Below are positions 1 to 8,666 of a stretch of DNA of 64,000 nt, one piece after another. Made by a program: the position numbers and the translations under genes. How positions within the stretch are numbered: the first letter of the stretch is position 1; every line of letters begins with the position of its first letter. The notes beneath the pieces are model-generated. The model was given only the letters and a program-made list of their open reading frames with translations, had not been told where the DNA came from and ran no database searches. The DNA is from Phenylobacterium sp. RIFCSPHIGHO2_01_FULL_69_31 (GTDB taxonomy: Bacteria > Pseudomonadota > Alphaproteobacteria > Caulobacterales > Caulobacteraceae). The stretch is from contig NZ_MHXN01000013.1 of the NCBI RefSeq assembly GCF_001824475.1, positions 1-64,000 of the forward strand, in the 5' to 3' direction.

Positions 1-34
1 CGATATCCAAGCCCACCGTGACGACCTCTTCCAT
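1..34 (-). CDS. IS110-family transposase, N-terminal fragment cut by window edge
   Basis: Reading leftward from an ATG at 34-32 gives MEEVVTVGLDI, the usual opening of IS110/IS1111 (DEDD) transposases, whose first acidic catalytic residue is the D of GLD. A good ribosome-binding site (GGAGGAG) lies just upstream on the minus strand. Only 11 codons are in the window, so intactness cannot be judged. The recognition rests on the motif and the ribosome-binding site. Confidence 0.6.
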   Translation of the reverse strand, partial: MEEVVTVGLDI

Positions 35-268
35 GGCGCTCCTCCATCTCTGCCGACCTCACGGTGCGGCGGGGGATGGGGAGCCGTCCACGGCATCAGG
101 AGCGGACATTGGGACTGCTCCACGAACCGGACATTCGTCGCGCGCCAGAGTCCGTTTCCCAGCCTGGTGCTTAGACAGGCTGCGCACTGTAATGTGAGAC
201 TTCGTCTTGGCCTGAACCGGGCCTCTGGGTCCGCCACCGCATGCGACAGACCTGATAGGCCGAGCGCT
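35..268. other. Intergenic stretch next to the IS element
   Basis: No convincing gene. The GGACATT word occurs twice, around 105-135, beside the presumed IS end. I could not define a terminal repeat or target duplication because the rest of the element is outside the window. Confidence 0.4.
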
Positions 269-450
269 TCACGATCTCGCATTGCTGAGGTCGAGGATCG
301 CAGTCTCGTCAGGTTGAGAGAGCCGGAGCTCGACGATGCGCCTGAGGCCGTCGGGCGCGTGGTCGATCTGCGAGCGGCCGCCGTTTTGAGCGGCGAACGT
401 TCGCTCGATGAGCCGTGTGCCGAAGCCGCTGACGACGGGTGCGGTAACCA
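269..450 (-). pseudogene. Remnant of an HWE/HisKA_2-type sensor histidine kinase (C-terminal end)
   Basis: A short minus-strand frame contains SGFGTRLIERTFAAQNGG followed by a D-x-APDGLR segment. This closely resembles the last part of the ATPase domain of HWE-family kinases, where a GFGxRLIER...GG..x..APxGL pattern is typical. No H-box, PAS or N-terminal ATPase region precedes it; upstream on the same strand is the unrelated beta-propeller gene. I read it as a decayed fragment left by rearrangement beside the IS110 copy. Confidence 0.5.
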
Positions 451-456
451 GCAGTA

Positions 457-1752
457 TCACTGCAGCTTGACGAGGGCTTGGTAGGAGTCGACCCAGAGAC
501 CGCCATCGACGGGAGCGACGTGACCGAAGTTCCAGTTGGGCTCGGCAGTGGGGCGCGAGAACGACCAGAGCAGCGCGCGGGTTTCGAGGTCCAGCGCATT
601 CAATCGGCCGCCCGGCAGGACGGGCGCCGGCGTTACGGGCTTGCCGCCGACGTAGACGATCCGGTCCTGCACCTCCGCGGCTGGGGCCGCGCCGGGATGA
701 CCCTGGAAATAGAGAACCCGTCCCGCCACGGCGGTGGAGGGAGCGGTGTCGCTATACTGGCCCGGGATTTCCCACGCCGTGCGGCCGGTGGCCTTGTCGA
801 AGGCGATCAGGACAGTCTTCGAAACGCCGATCAGCACAGGACCCGCATCCACGAGTCCGCCTACGGCGATGGGGCGTTGGCGACCTTCGACCGAGCGCTG
901 CACGACCAGCGGCGGCCAACGGTCGCGGCCGTTCGCGAGGTTGATCGCATAGAGGGTGGATTCGTCGTCGTCGAAGCCAAAGAGGGTGTCGGCCGTGACG
1001 ATGGGCTGACCCAAGCAGGCGCCGGTCGAGATCCGGGTCGGCGCGTGAGCATAGCGCCACCGCTCCTGACCGGTGCTGGCGTCGAGGGCGACCAGGTAGC
1101 GCATGTGGCGCGCCGGTGCGTTTGGGGTCGCTTCGGCGATGCGCACGCCGCGACTGACATAGACCACACCGTTGCGCACGACGGGCCGCGACTTGCAGGC
1201 CTTGAACTGGGCGAATTCGACCTTCCACCTCTCGCGCCCAGTCGCGGCGTCGAGCGCACGGAAAAAGCCATCCTCACCGAGCACAAAGGCCAGCCCGCCG
1301 CCCGCCGCCGCCGCCGCCCCGAGCTCTGTGTTGGGGCCCCGCCACAGTTCCTTGCCGGTTGCCGCCGATAACGCCACCAGCGTGTTGCCCATCGGGGCGA
1401 TGACGGCTTCCCCGAACACCGCGGGCGCGGTGGCCACGAACGGGGCGCCACTTCGCGTACCCGCGGGCCGGGCTGACCACTTCAACCTGCCGCTGGCGAG
1501 GTCGATGGCGAAGAGGCCGCCCTTGTTGGTGGCGTTGCCCGCGAAGAGTGTCGTTTCCGTCAGCGTCGCAGGACCCCAATCGCGGAAGCCGGGATTGATC
1601 GTGAGCTTTTCGATCGGCCTCGCGCGCAGGGGCACGATAGCGTTCGCGCCATCCCGGACGTTGGGGCGTGTTTCGGTCTGCGCGAACGGCGCGGTCGCAG
1701 CCCCAAACGCCATAACTGCCGCTGCCGCGCACCCCAACAGTCTGCACATCAT
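457..1752 (-). CDS. Secreted PQQ-type beta-propeller protein (BamB-like)
   Basis: Predicted 431-residue protein starting at tandem ATGs (1752 and 1749) behind an AGGGG ribosome-binding site. It opens with a signal peptide (hydrophobic CAAAAVMAFGAATAPFAQ). The body carries repeated blade motifs such as ALDAATGRERWKVEF and ALDASTGQERWRYAH, diagnostic of PQQ/BamB-like propellers in which each blade ends in a tryptophan. The protein is probably periplasmic. Propellers of this kind serve as PQQ dehydrogenase cores or scaffolds. No PQQ-dehydrogenase cofactor motif or catalytic acid is evident, so no enzymatic function is assigned. Confidence 0.7.
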   Translation of the reverse strand: MMCRLLGCAAAAVMAFGAATAPFAQTETRPNVRDGANAIVPLRARPIEKLTINPGFRDWGPATLTETTLFAGNATNKGGLFAIDLASGRLKWSARPAGTRSGAPFVATAPAVFGEAVIAPMGNTLVALSAATGKELWRGPNTELGAAAAAGGGLAFVLGEDGFFRALDAATGRERWKVEFAQFKACKSRPVVRNGVVYVSRGVRIAEATPNAPARHMRYLVALDASTGQERWRYAHAPTRISTGACLGQPIVTADTLFGFDDDESTLYAINLANGRDRWPPLVVQRSVEGRQRPIAVGGLVDAGPVLIGVSKTVLIAFDKATGRTAWEIPGQYSDTAPSTAVAGRVLYFQGHPGAAPAAEVQDRIVYVGGKPVTPAPVLPGGRLNALDLETRALLWSFSRPTAEPNWNFGHVAPVDGGLWVDSYQALVKLQ

Positions 1753-1982
1753 AGAGACACCCCTGCGGACGTTGCGCATTCCAAGATCCAATGGGACCGC
1801 CGGGCTGGATTGAGACGCGAGTCGCCCGCGGGTTGCATGGGATGTTCGTACTATTGCCGCGCCTTCGGATTGCTGGTCGGTTTGGTCAAAGTCCTGAAGA
1901 CTTCCTGAGGGGCGTCCACACCAAGCCGTGCGCCTCCAGCGGGCTAAGGCTTCGATCGCGCTATCCGCAGGAGACGACTGTC

Positions 1983-2681
1983 ATGCGTCTACCAGTCTGG
2001 CCACTCGCCGCCGCAATCCTGTCCTTTGGACTTCCGGCCGCAGGCGCCCCATTGATCGGATTCACGGACAACACCTTCGACGCCGCGTCGTTTGGCTCCC
2101 TGTCCGACACCCAGGCGAACGCGGCCGTCGGGTGGACCCAGACCGTTGCGACCACCGACGTAACCGTCCGTGCGCTCCTAGGCGCCGTGTCGGGCGCGAG
2201 TGGGAACTGGTGGATCACAACGAAGCTCGGGCCGACGGCGACCCCGGCCGACGTCGTGGCCTCTGGTGTCTATACGGCGCCGAGCCTGGGGTTGAATTTT
2301 GACTTCAACGGCCAGCCCCGCACAGAGCTTGCCAGCGGTCTCAGTTTCGCCGCCGGCTCTTACTTTCTCGTCCTGGACGGCCCGCCCGGGCCGGCGATCG
2401 GGAACGCGGCGTGGATCGGCGGCGCCGGTCCTGCTGACACCGTCGAACTCGCGGCCGGTTTCACCCTTGGATCCTACTACTACGCGACCCAATTCGATGA
2501 CCCGCTGAGCGAGTTCGGACCCTCGTCGTCGTTCATGGTCACCCCCGGCGAAGGTCGCTTGGTGTTTGAATTGGATGGGCGGATTGCGGGCGTGCCGGAG
2601 CCGGCCACTTGGCTCATGCTGATCGGCGGCTTCGGCCTGGTGGGGGCGGCGATTCGGCGACGCGCGACCGCCTCGGCTTAA
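1983..2681 (+). CDS. PEP-CTERM sorting domain protein
   Basis: A 232-residue secreted protein. It has an N-terminal signal peptide (WPLAAAILSFGLPAAGAP) and a textbook C-terminal tag: VPEPATW followed by a hydrophobic LMLIGGFGLVGAAI segment and an arginine cluster. Such tags are recognised by exosortase systems linked to exopolysaccharide export. The start at 1983 is chosen because it puts the signal peptide at the N-terminus and follows a GCAGGAGACG site; a longer frame upstream does not look like protein. The middle is low in charge and rich in small residues, like other surface PEP-CTERM proteins. No exosortase gene is in the window. Confidence 0.8.
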   Translation: MRLPVWPLAAAILSFGLPAAGAPLIGFTDNTFDAASFGSLSDTQANAAVGWTQTVATTDVTVRALLGAVSGASGNWWITTKLGPTATPADVVASGVYTAPSLGLNFDFNGQPRTELASGLSFAAGSYFLVLDGPPGPAIGNAAWIGGAGPADTVELAAGFTLGSYYYATQFDDPLSEFGPSSSFMVTPGEGRLVFELDGRIAGVPEPATWLMLIGGFGLVGAAIRRRATASA

Positions 2682-3118
2682 GAGCGGCTCGGCGAGGGAT
2701 GACGGTGCTGCCTGGGACGTGGCGCTCGCCGACTTGTCATCCTGGGCGACGCCCACGGCCATGCCTTCGACCTCAATTTCATGTCGCCTGCGGGCGGGGG
2801 CCTGGCCGCGCCGGCGCCGTCGGACCCAAAAGCGGCCCCGGCCAACGAATCGCCCGCTGGTGCTGACGATCTGAAATCGACGCTGCGCCGAGCGAGCTTG
2901 CGAAGACTGCGTGCGAGCTGATCGGCCCACAGGCAGTCAGGGCGCCTACAGCGGACCCTACGAGCTTCGCCTCCGAGTCAACTTCCGACGAGCGATTGGC
3001 TCGGCCGACTTCGCCTCGGCGCCTCTCCCCCGGAACTCCGGACGCGCGCCTCGCGCACGGGCAGATCCGCCATGACGCGACAATCGCGCTGACGGCGGGT
3101 CGGCCGGTCGCTACGCCC
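2682..3118. other. Gap of about 440 bases; possible decayed coding sequence, unidentified
   Basis: No intact gene. Around 2735-2930 a plus-strand frame reads LGDAHGHAFDLNFM and ends soon after, which has the look of a broken enzyme-like gene, but I cannot name it. Nothing structural (repeat, strong hairpin, RNA gene) was seen. Confidence 0.3.
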
Positions 3119-3949
3119 TCAGCGCGCGAGGCCGACGACGCCGCGGAGGCCGGCGACGCGGGCGGGCTCGTGGGTGGCGGCTTTGCGGGCGGCCAGGACG
3201 TCGGCGGCGCGGGCCCGCGAGAGCAGGGGCAGGCTGGCCGAGAGGAGGGCCACGACCAGGCCCAGGTGGCCCTCGCGCCAGCCGCCGCGTCCGACGTAGG
3301 CGCGGAGGAAGGTGGTGAGAGCCGTCCAGACGCCGGGGCCCGGGCGGCCGGTGTCGGCCAGGTCTTCGGCGGCGAGGGCGGTGAGGCGGGCCACGCGCTC
3401 CATCAGGCCGCCGACGTCGCGGCCCAGCGAGCGGCGGATGGCGCCCTTCAGGGCGCCGCCGGGGCGGCCGGCCATGGCGGCGGTGGCGTTCAGGCGGCGG
3501 GGCTCCCACGCCTTCAGGCCGCGCTTGTAGAGCCGCGGCTCGGCGCGGGCGCTGAGCGCGCCGGCCCAGCCGTCGCGGACCAGGGTCTCGCCCACATAGT
3601 TGTCGATGGGCAGGTCGTACCAGTCGCCGGCCGGGCGCATCTGCAGCACCGCGCGGATCTCCCAGGCGAGGGCCGCGTCGACCAGCTCGTCCGGGTCGAT
3701 TTCCAGGATCCAGTCGCCGGAGCAGGCTTCGACGCCGGCGGCCTTGCGCTGGCCCTCCAGCGGGAAGATGCCGTCGATGACGATGGCGCCGTGGCGGCGC
3801 GCGATCTCCTGCGACCGGTCGGTGCAGCGGTCGGCGACCACCACGATCTCATCGCAGAAGGACAGTTTGCGCAGGCATTCCGAAAGCTGCGCATCCTGGT
3901 TCTGCACGCAAACGAGCGCAGACAGCCTGACCACCCCGAACGCTCCCAT
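3119..3949 (-). CDS. Glycosyltransferase family 2
   Basis: A 276-residue cytoplasmic protein. It begins with a GT-A fold strand (LSALVCVQNQDAQLSECL), then IVVVADRCTDRSQEIARR and the acidic DWILEIDPDE motif near residue 95, matching the DXD-type nucleotide-sugar site of GT2 enzymes of the WaaE/KdtX type (lipopolysaccharide core modification). The C-terminal 80 residues are rich in Ala, Arg and Leu. A GTG five codons downstream, with GGGAGCG before it, is an alternative start. Substrate not predictable. Confidence 0.75.
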   Translation of the reverse strand: MGAFGVVRLSALVCVQNQDAQLSECLRKLSFCDEIVVVADRCTDRSQEIARRHGAIVIDGIFPLEGQRKAAGVEACSGDWILEIDPDELVDAALAWEIRAVLQMRPAGDWYDLPIDNYVGETLVRDGWAGALSARAEPRLYKRGLKAWEPRRLNATAAMAGRPGGALKGAIRRSLGRDVGGLMERVARLTALAAEDLADTGRPGPGVWTALTTFLRAYVGRGGWREGHLGLVVALLSASLPLLSRARAADVLAARKAATHEPARVAGLRGVVGLAR

Positions 3950-4020
3950 CCCGACAACCCCGTTGTGAGATAAGACGCCGCCCGCGGGCGCAGCCCCCCA
4001 GCCGAAGCTTTACTATTCGT

Positions 4021-6498
4021 TCAGAAAGCGGCGCCGAGCCTAAGACCGACCGTGCGGGGGCGTTGGGGCGTGGCCTGGCGGACCCCTTGCTGGCTGAAGC
4101 TGAACGGGTTGCCGTAGGCGAAGGTGTCGCCGTCGTCGTCGAACGGATTGCTGACGTAGGCCATCAGCCGCCAGCGGTCGGTGGCCAACTCCGCCGAGAG
4201 CTGGGCCCGGAGATAGTGCCCCATCCGCTGCTGCTGGCTGGCGTCGAACGTGAGCGTCGAGCGGCCGACGTAGTTGGCCTCGGCCACCAGGCGCAGGGTG
4301 AAGTCGCCGGGAAGGGGGCGTTCGTAGGCCGCCAGCATGCCCCCCGACAGCTTCGGAACGCCCGGGAGGTCGTCGGTGATCGGCGCGTCGAAGTCGGGGT
4401 TCGGGTTCTTGACCCGCGAGTCGGAGAGCAGGCCGTTGAGCTGGAGGGAGAGGCCGAAGGGCCAGTCGTAGACGACCTCGGCCTCGAGACCCGCGATGCG
4501 GGCGTCCGCGACATTGGCCGTGTAGGAGAGGCCGGAGGTGCGGTAGCGGTCGCTCTGGATGTGGCTCCAGTCGTCGTAGTAGGCGGCCGCCCGCACGCCC
4601 AGCCGGTTGTCCATCCGGCGGACCTTCACGCCCACCTCGTAGTTGCGCAGCCGGTCGGCGGTGAAGGTCGCGCGGCTTGCCCGGATCGGGAAGAAGCCGC
4701 TGGAGTTGAACCCGCCGGGCCGGTAGCCCTCGGTGACCAGGGCGTACATGAGGTCCCCGTTCGCGAACTGGCGCTGGACGGAGAGCTTGGGCGAGAAGCC
4801 GTTGAAGATGCGGGCCTGGTCGAAGGACCGCGGCTGGTACGGGTGGACGACGTCCAGGGTGGCGGTGGTGTGGACCCGGGTCTCGAAAAGGCGGCCCCCC
4901 AGGGTGGCGCTCCAGCCGCCGCCGAAATCGTAGGAGCCCTCGCCATAGACGGCGTACTCGCGCTGCCGGTCCTTCCGGTTCTCGGTGTAGGCGGTCATCA
5001 CAACGGGGCCGGTGGAGAGGACGCCCAGGGTCGAGGGGTAGCGTTCCAGGGTGCGCGCGGCATAGAGGCCGAAGATCCAGTTGAACGCGCCGACGCCGGA
5101 TGAGCGGATCACCAGATCCTGGACCAGCAGGTTCGACCGTGTGGCCTCGGTGAAGACGCCGAGATCCGTCGGGTCGGCGATGCCGCCGAGCGGGGCGGTG
5201 GGGATCGAGGGATCGACCGCCGCGAAGGCGTCGAACTGGCTCGAGAAGACGTGGTGGACGTAGCTGGTCGAGGACGTCAGGGCGCCCCACGGAAACTCGC
5301 CCTGCAGGGTCGCGCCCACGTAGGAGAAGTCGTTGTTGTGCGCCTCGCGCACCCGGTTGGCGCGCTGGGCAGGGGCGCCGGGCCAGTCGGTGGTCGGGTC
5401 CTCGAGCGCGATGCCGAGGGCGCCGGTGGCCGAGCCGGTGCGGGTGGTGACGTACTGGGTGTCGTTGGAGCGCAGGTGCTGGGTGGCCGCCAGGGCGTCG
5501 AGCCGCCAGTGGTCGTCGATGCGGACCCGCACGGCGATGCGGCCGCCGTCGCGCCGGGTCTGGTCGACATTGGCGATCCGCAGCTTCACGTCGTCGAGGT
5601 AGCCGCCCTGCGTGTCGCGATAGGCGGCGATGCGGACGGCGATGCGGTCCTGGATCAGCGGCAGGCTGGCGTAGCCGTCGACCTCGTGGCTGGGATCGCC
5701 GCCCTTGGTCCAGGCGATGCCGGCCGAGGCGCCGAAAGCCGCGCGCTCCAGGTCGGGCTTGCTGGTGACGATGCGGTAGATTCCGGCCAGGGAGCCGGAG
5801 CCGTAGAGCGCCCCCTGGGGACCGCGCACGACCTCGACGCGGTCGATGTCGACCAGGCGGAGGTCGGGGTCCGGGGCGTTGTAGTTGATGGGAGCGTCGT
5901 CGAGATAGGTCGAGACGGTCGAGCGGGCGCGGCCGGTGAAGGCGCCGTCGGAGAGGCCGCGGATCAGCAGCTTGTCGCGACCGGGCCCAAGGTTGGTGGT
6001 GAGCACCCCGGCGAGCTGGCCGGTGGTCTGCCCGACGTCGACCGCGCGGGTGGCGCCGATCTGGTCGCGGGTGATCGCGCTGACCCCGGCCGGGAGCTGT
6101 TCGAGCGCCACGGGGCGCTTGCTGGCGGTGACGACGACCTCCGACACCAGCGCCGGCGCGCGGGGCGCGTCGCGGCCGGGCGGCTCATCCGGCGCCGGGC
6201 GCGCCCCGGCCAGGATGCGCACGGTCCGCGCGTCGATGATGCTGTAGCGGCAGGGCGCCTCGGCCAGGAGGCGGTCCAGCGCCTCGCGGACGGTGTACCG
6301 GCCCGAGAGCGCGACCCGGCCGTCCGGCCCGCAACTGGCGGTGCCCAGGATCGAGATGTTGGCCTGGAGGCCGAGGTCGATCAGGGCGTCGGCGTAGGCG
6401 CGGGGGGGAATCGCGAAGCGCAGGCGCGCGTCGGCGGCCTCAGCGCCGCCCGCCACGCAGGCCAGGGCGACGCCGCCGAGCAACGTCTGCAGAGGCAA
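4021..6498 (-). CDS. TonB-dependent outer-membrane receptor with STN signalling domain (FecA-type)
   Basis: An 825-residue outer-membrane transporter. After the signal peptide (cleaved near GGAEA) comes a secretin/TonB short N-terminal (STN) domain, about residues 24-95, then a TonB box-like VVVTASKR and the plug (INYNAPD, VEVVRGPQGALYGSGSLAGI). The rest is a beta-barrel ending in aromatic F (GLRLGAAF), as expected for assembly by BAM. The STN domain marks it as a receptor that signals through an anti-sigma factor, and fecR- and fecI-like genes lie immediately upstream on the same strand. Ligand unknown; iron chelates are common, but Caulobacterales also use such receptors for sugars and other compounds. 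Confidence 0.9.
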   Translation of the reverse strand: MPLQTLLGGVALACVAGGAEAADARLRFAIPPRAYADALIDLGLQANISILGTASCGPDGRVALSGRYTVREALDRLLAEAPCRYSIIDARTVRILAGARPAPDEPPGRDAPRAPALVSEVVVTASKRPVALEQLPAGVSAITRDQIGATRAVDVGQTTGQLAGVLTTNLGPGRDKLLIRGLSDGAFTGRARSTVSTYLDDAPINYNAPDPDLRLVDIDRVEVVRGPQGALYGSGSLAGIYRIVTSKPDLERAAFGASAGIAWTKGGDPSHEVDGYASLPLIQDRIAVRIAAYRDTQGGYLDDVKLRIANVDQTRRDGGRIAVRVRIDDHWRLDALAATQHLRSNDTQYVTTRTGSATGALGIALEDPTTDWPGAPAQRANRVREAHNNDFSYVGATLQGEFPWGALTSSTSYVHHVFSSQFDAFAAVDPSIPTAPLGGIADPTDLGVFTEATRSNLLVQDLVIRSSGVGAFNWIFGLYAARTLERYPSTLGVLSTGPVVMTAYTENRKDRQREYAVYGEGSYDFGGGWSATLGGRLFETRVHTTATLDVVHPYQPRSFDQARIFNGFSPKLSVQRQFANGDLMYALVTEGYRPGGFNSSGFFPIRASRATFTADRLRNYEVGVKVRRMDNRLGVRAAAYYDDWSHIQSDRYRTSGLSYTANVADARIAGLEAEVVYDWPFGLSLQLNGLLSDSRVKNPNPDFDAPITDDLPGVPKLSGGMLAAYERPLPGDFTLRLVAEANYVGRSTLTFDASQQQRMGHYLRAQLSAELATDRWRLMAYVSNPFDDDGDTFAYGNPFSFSQQGVRQATPQRPRTVGLRLGAAF

Positions 6499-6528
6499 AC
6501 TGCGCCTCGGTATGGCTCCACGCCCTCA

Positions 6529-7515
6529 TCAGCGGTCGGACGCAACATCGCGCCGCAGGACCACGCCCGCGTCGGAACGTACCGCGCTTATGGGAACCAG
6601 CAAGGCCAGGCGGCGGATTACCGCATCCTGATCGTCGAGGACCAGCACGCCGGAGATGGGCGTGGCTGCGAGCTCGGCGTCTTCCACCCGGATGGGCGTG
6701 ACAAACTGCTGGTTGAGGTCGGCGATGACTTCGCTCAAGGGCTGCTGGCGGTAGACCAGCCGGCCGGAGCGCCAGCCCAGGACCTCCGCCGGTTCGGCGG
6801 CGGCCACGCGCGTGGCCGCGGCTCCCTCGACGTGGTCGAGCCGCTGACCGGGATGCAGGCGATAGGCCTTGCCGGACGCGCCGCCCGCGGGCCGCACCTC
6901 GACCGCGCCGCGCGCCACGGTGACCGAGACCTTGCCGCCGAGACGCCGGACATCGAACTGGGTGCCGACGACCCGGATCGTCCGGTCGCCGGCCGCCACC
7001 GTGAACGGACGGCGGGCGTCGTGGGCGACGTCGAAGACGGCCTGGCCTTCGGCCAGCGTCACGCGCCGGCCGTCCCGGCCGAGGCTGACCGACATCCGCG
7101 CGCCGCCGTTGAGGTCGACGATGGAGCCATCCGCAAGCTCGACCGTCCGCCGCTCGCCCTTGGCGGTGGCGTAGGTCTCAGTCTGCGGGCCCGAGATCTC
7201 CGGGGCGACGACGACCGCCAGCGCGGCGGCGGCGGCCATGACGCCGAAGCCCACCAGGGCCCGGCGGTTCGTCGGCCGGACAGGGGCCGTGCGGCGTTGC
7301 GAGAGGGCGAGCGCCACCTCGTCCGCCGCGGCGGCGTAGGCGTGCGAGACGGCGAGGGCGGCATCGAAGGCGGCCGCGTTCGCGGGGGCGGCCGACAGCC
7401 AGGCGTCAAACGTCGCCGCCTCGGCCTCGCCGAGGTCGCCGGCTTCGAGCCGCACGACCCATGCGGCGGCGTCCTCGCGCCGCGCATCGTCGCCATGTCG
7501 CCGAGCGTTGATCAT
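6529..7515 (-). CDS. fecR: FecR-family anti-sigma factor / signal transducer
   Basis: A 328-residue inner-membrane protein. The N-terminal cytoplasmic segment (AAAWVVRLEAGDL...FDAWLSAAPANAAAFD) is the DUF4880-type sigma-binding domain. A membrane helix follows around residues 91-110, then the FecR periplasmic domain (GERRTVELADGSIVDLN, VGTQFDVRRLGGKVSVTVARGAVEV) and a C-terminal STN-interacting part. It lies between the ECF sigma gene and the receptor, 30 bases from the receptor. By family knowledge it relays receptor occupancy to the sigma factor. Confidence 0.9.
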   Translation of the reverse strand: MINARRHGDDARREDAAAWVVRLEAGDLGEAEAATFDAWLSAAPANAAAFDAALAVSHAYAAAADEVALALSQRRTAPVRPTNRRALVGFGVMAAAAALAVVVAPEISGPQTETYATAKGERRTVELADGSIVDLNGGARMSVSLGRDGRRVTLAEGQAVFDVAHDARRPFTVAAGDRTIRVVGTQFDVRRLGGKVSVTVARGAVEVRPAGGASGKAYRLHPGQRLDHVEGAAATRVAAAEPAEVLGWRSGRLVYRQQPLSEVIADLNQQFVTPIRVEDAELAATPISGVLVLDDQDAVIRRLALLVPISAVRSDAGVVLRRDVASDR

Positions 7516-7612
7516 CGTCCCTTCCAGAGCCGCCGCGTGCGGCGGCCCGTCGCAGGGATAGACGCCGCCGGCCGGCTTCGCCCCCCCGTCGAGGAATGCA
7601 ATTTATGGTAGT

Positions 7613-8164
7613 TCATCGGCCAAGCTTCTCTGTTAGCGCCTTGAGCGCGGCCGAGATGTGCTTCTCCACGGACTTGACCGATATCCCCATGATCCGGGCC
7701 GTTTCCGCATGGCTGCGGCCCTCCAGCTTGTGGGTGCGGAAGGCGCGCTGCATCTGCGGTGGCAGCTCGGCCACGGCGTCCACGAGCTGGCGCAGGCGCT
7801 GGCGCGAGGCGACCGCCTCGTCGGCGGGCACGTCCTCGGCGACGTCCTCGCCCCCGATCGAGGCGTGGGCCACCCGCCGCCAGGCCGCCTCGCGGGCGCC
7901 GGCGCGCGCCTCGCCGCGGGCGCGGTCGAGCATGACGTTGGTGGCGACGCGATAGATCAGGGCGACGGGGTTCTCGGCCGTCACCGAAGGATCGCGGGTG
8001 GCCAGCTTCACATAGAGTTCCTGGGCCAGGTCCTCCGCGATCGCGCGCGAGCCGGTCCGGGCGGCGAAGAAGCGGACGAGGTTGGCCCGTCGCTCCAGGT
8101 AGATCTCGAGCAGGGGATCAGTGGGCCGCGCGGGCGGGCCCTTGGGGTCCGGCACGAAGCTCAC
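7613..8164 (-). CDS. ECF sigma factor, FecI-like
   Basis: A 183-residue RNA polymerase sigma factor. Region 2 is recognisable in RANLVRFFAARTGSRAIAEDLAQELYVKL and region 4 in LPPQMQRAFRTHKLEGRSHAETARIMGIS. Its order before fecR and a TonB receptor fits the FecI group, which activates the neighbouring receptor when the surface signal is present. The gene starts the three-gene minus-strand unit. Confidence 0.9.
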   Translation of the reverse strand: MSFVPDPKGPPARPTDPLLEIYLERRANLVRFFAARTGSRAIAEDLAQELYVKLATRDPSVTAENPVALIYRVATNVMLDRARGEARAGAREAAWRRVAHASIGGEDVAEDVPADEAVASRQRLRQLVDAVAELPPQMQRAFRTHKLEGRSHAETARIMGISVKSVEKHISAALKALTEKLGR

Positions 8165-8666
8165 GCAGACAGCCGCCCGTCTTCCGGCGGGCCGGGCCGG
8201 GCCGTCAAACTGTGGCGGGGCTGATGCATGGTCGCGCCGGCAGTGGAACCTCAGGCAGAGACATGCCGCATTCTGAGGGCCGCGCCAACTTTGCTGCAGC
8301 GGGAGCGGGGGGGAAGGCCGATCGGCGGCGTCTAGGCATGGACGTCATATGGTTGACGGCGCCTCGCGGCCGCCGTCTTGGGGGTGACGTCATGGCGTGC
8401 GGGTCGCGGGGGAGCGGCCCGCACGTTCTCCCCCCAAGGTCACCGCCGGCGAATCGCCGCCCAGGCGAGCGCTGCGGCCAGACCGGCATTTCCACAGGCA
8501 AGATGTCGAAACTCTGAGCCAGATCAGTACGATCACGCGTTGTGGAACGCGTTCGGACTGGCCCAAGGTATGCAGACGCAGCTTCTCATTCTATGAGATT
8601 GCTCTCAGCGAGAGAGCAATTCGGGACAGTCAGCTGTGCCGTAATGGGCCCAAGGAGTCGTTGTCT
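8165..8666. other. 500-base divergent control region between the sigma-factor gene and pckG
   Basis: No gene supported. It must hold the promoters of both flanking units. The palindrome TGACGTCA occurs near 8386 with a second GACGTCAT about 45 bases upstream, and a long perfect inverted repeat lies at 8598-8620 (listed separately). Confidence 0.5.
8598..8620. promoter_or_regulatory. Inverted repeat upstream of pckG, candidate operator
   Basis: ATTGCTCTC, five bases, then GAGAGCAAT: a perfect 9-base inverted repeat ending 46 bases before the pckG start codon. Position and symmetry suit a transcription-factor site controlling gluconeogenesis. The regulator is not identified. Confidence 0.45.

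Noticed and set aside
5251..7611. Long open frame antisense to the TonB receptor and FecR genes
   Set aside because: High GC keeps antisense frames open; composition is Gly/Ala/Arg-rich with no domain, and the minus-strand genes are clearly real.
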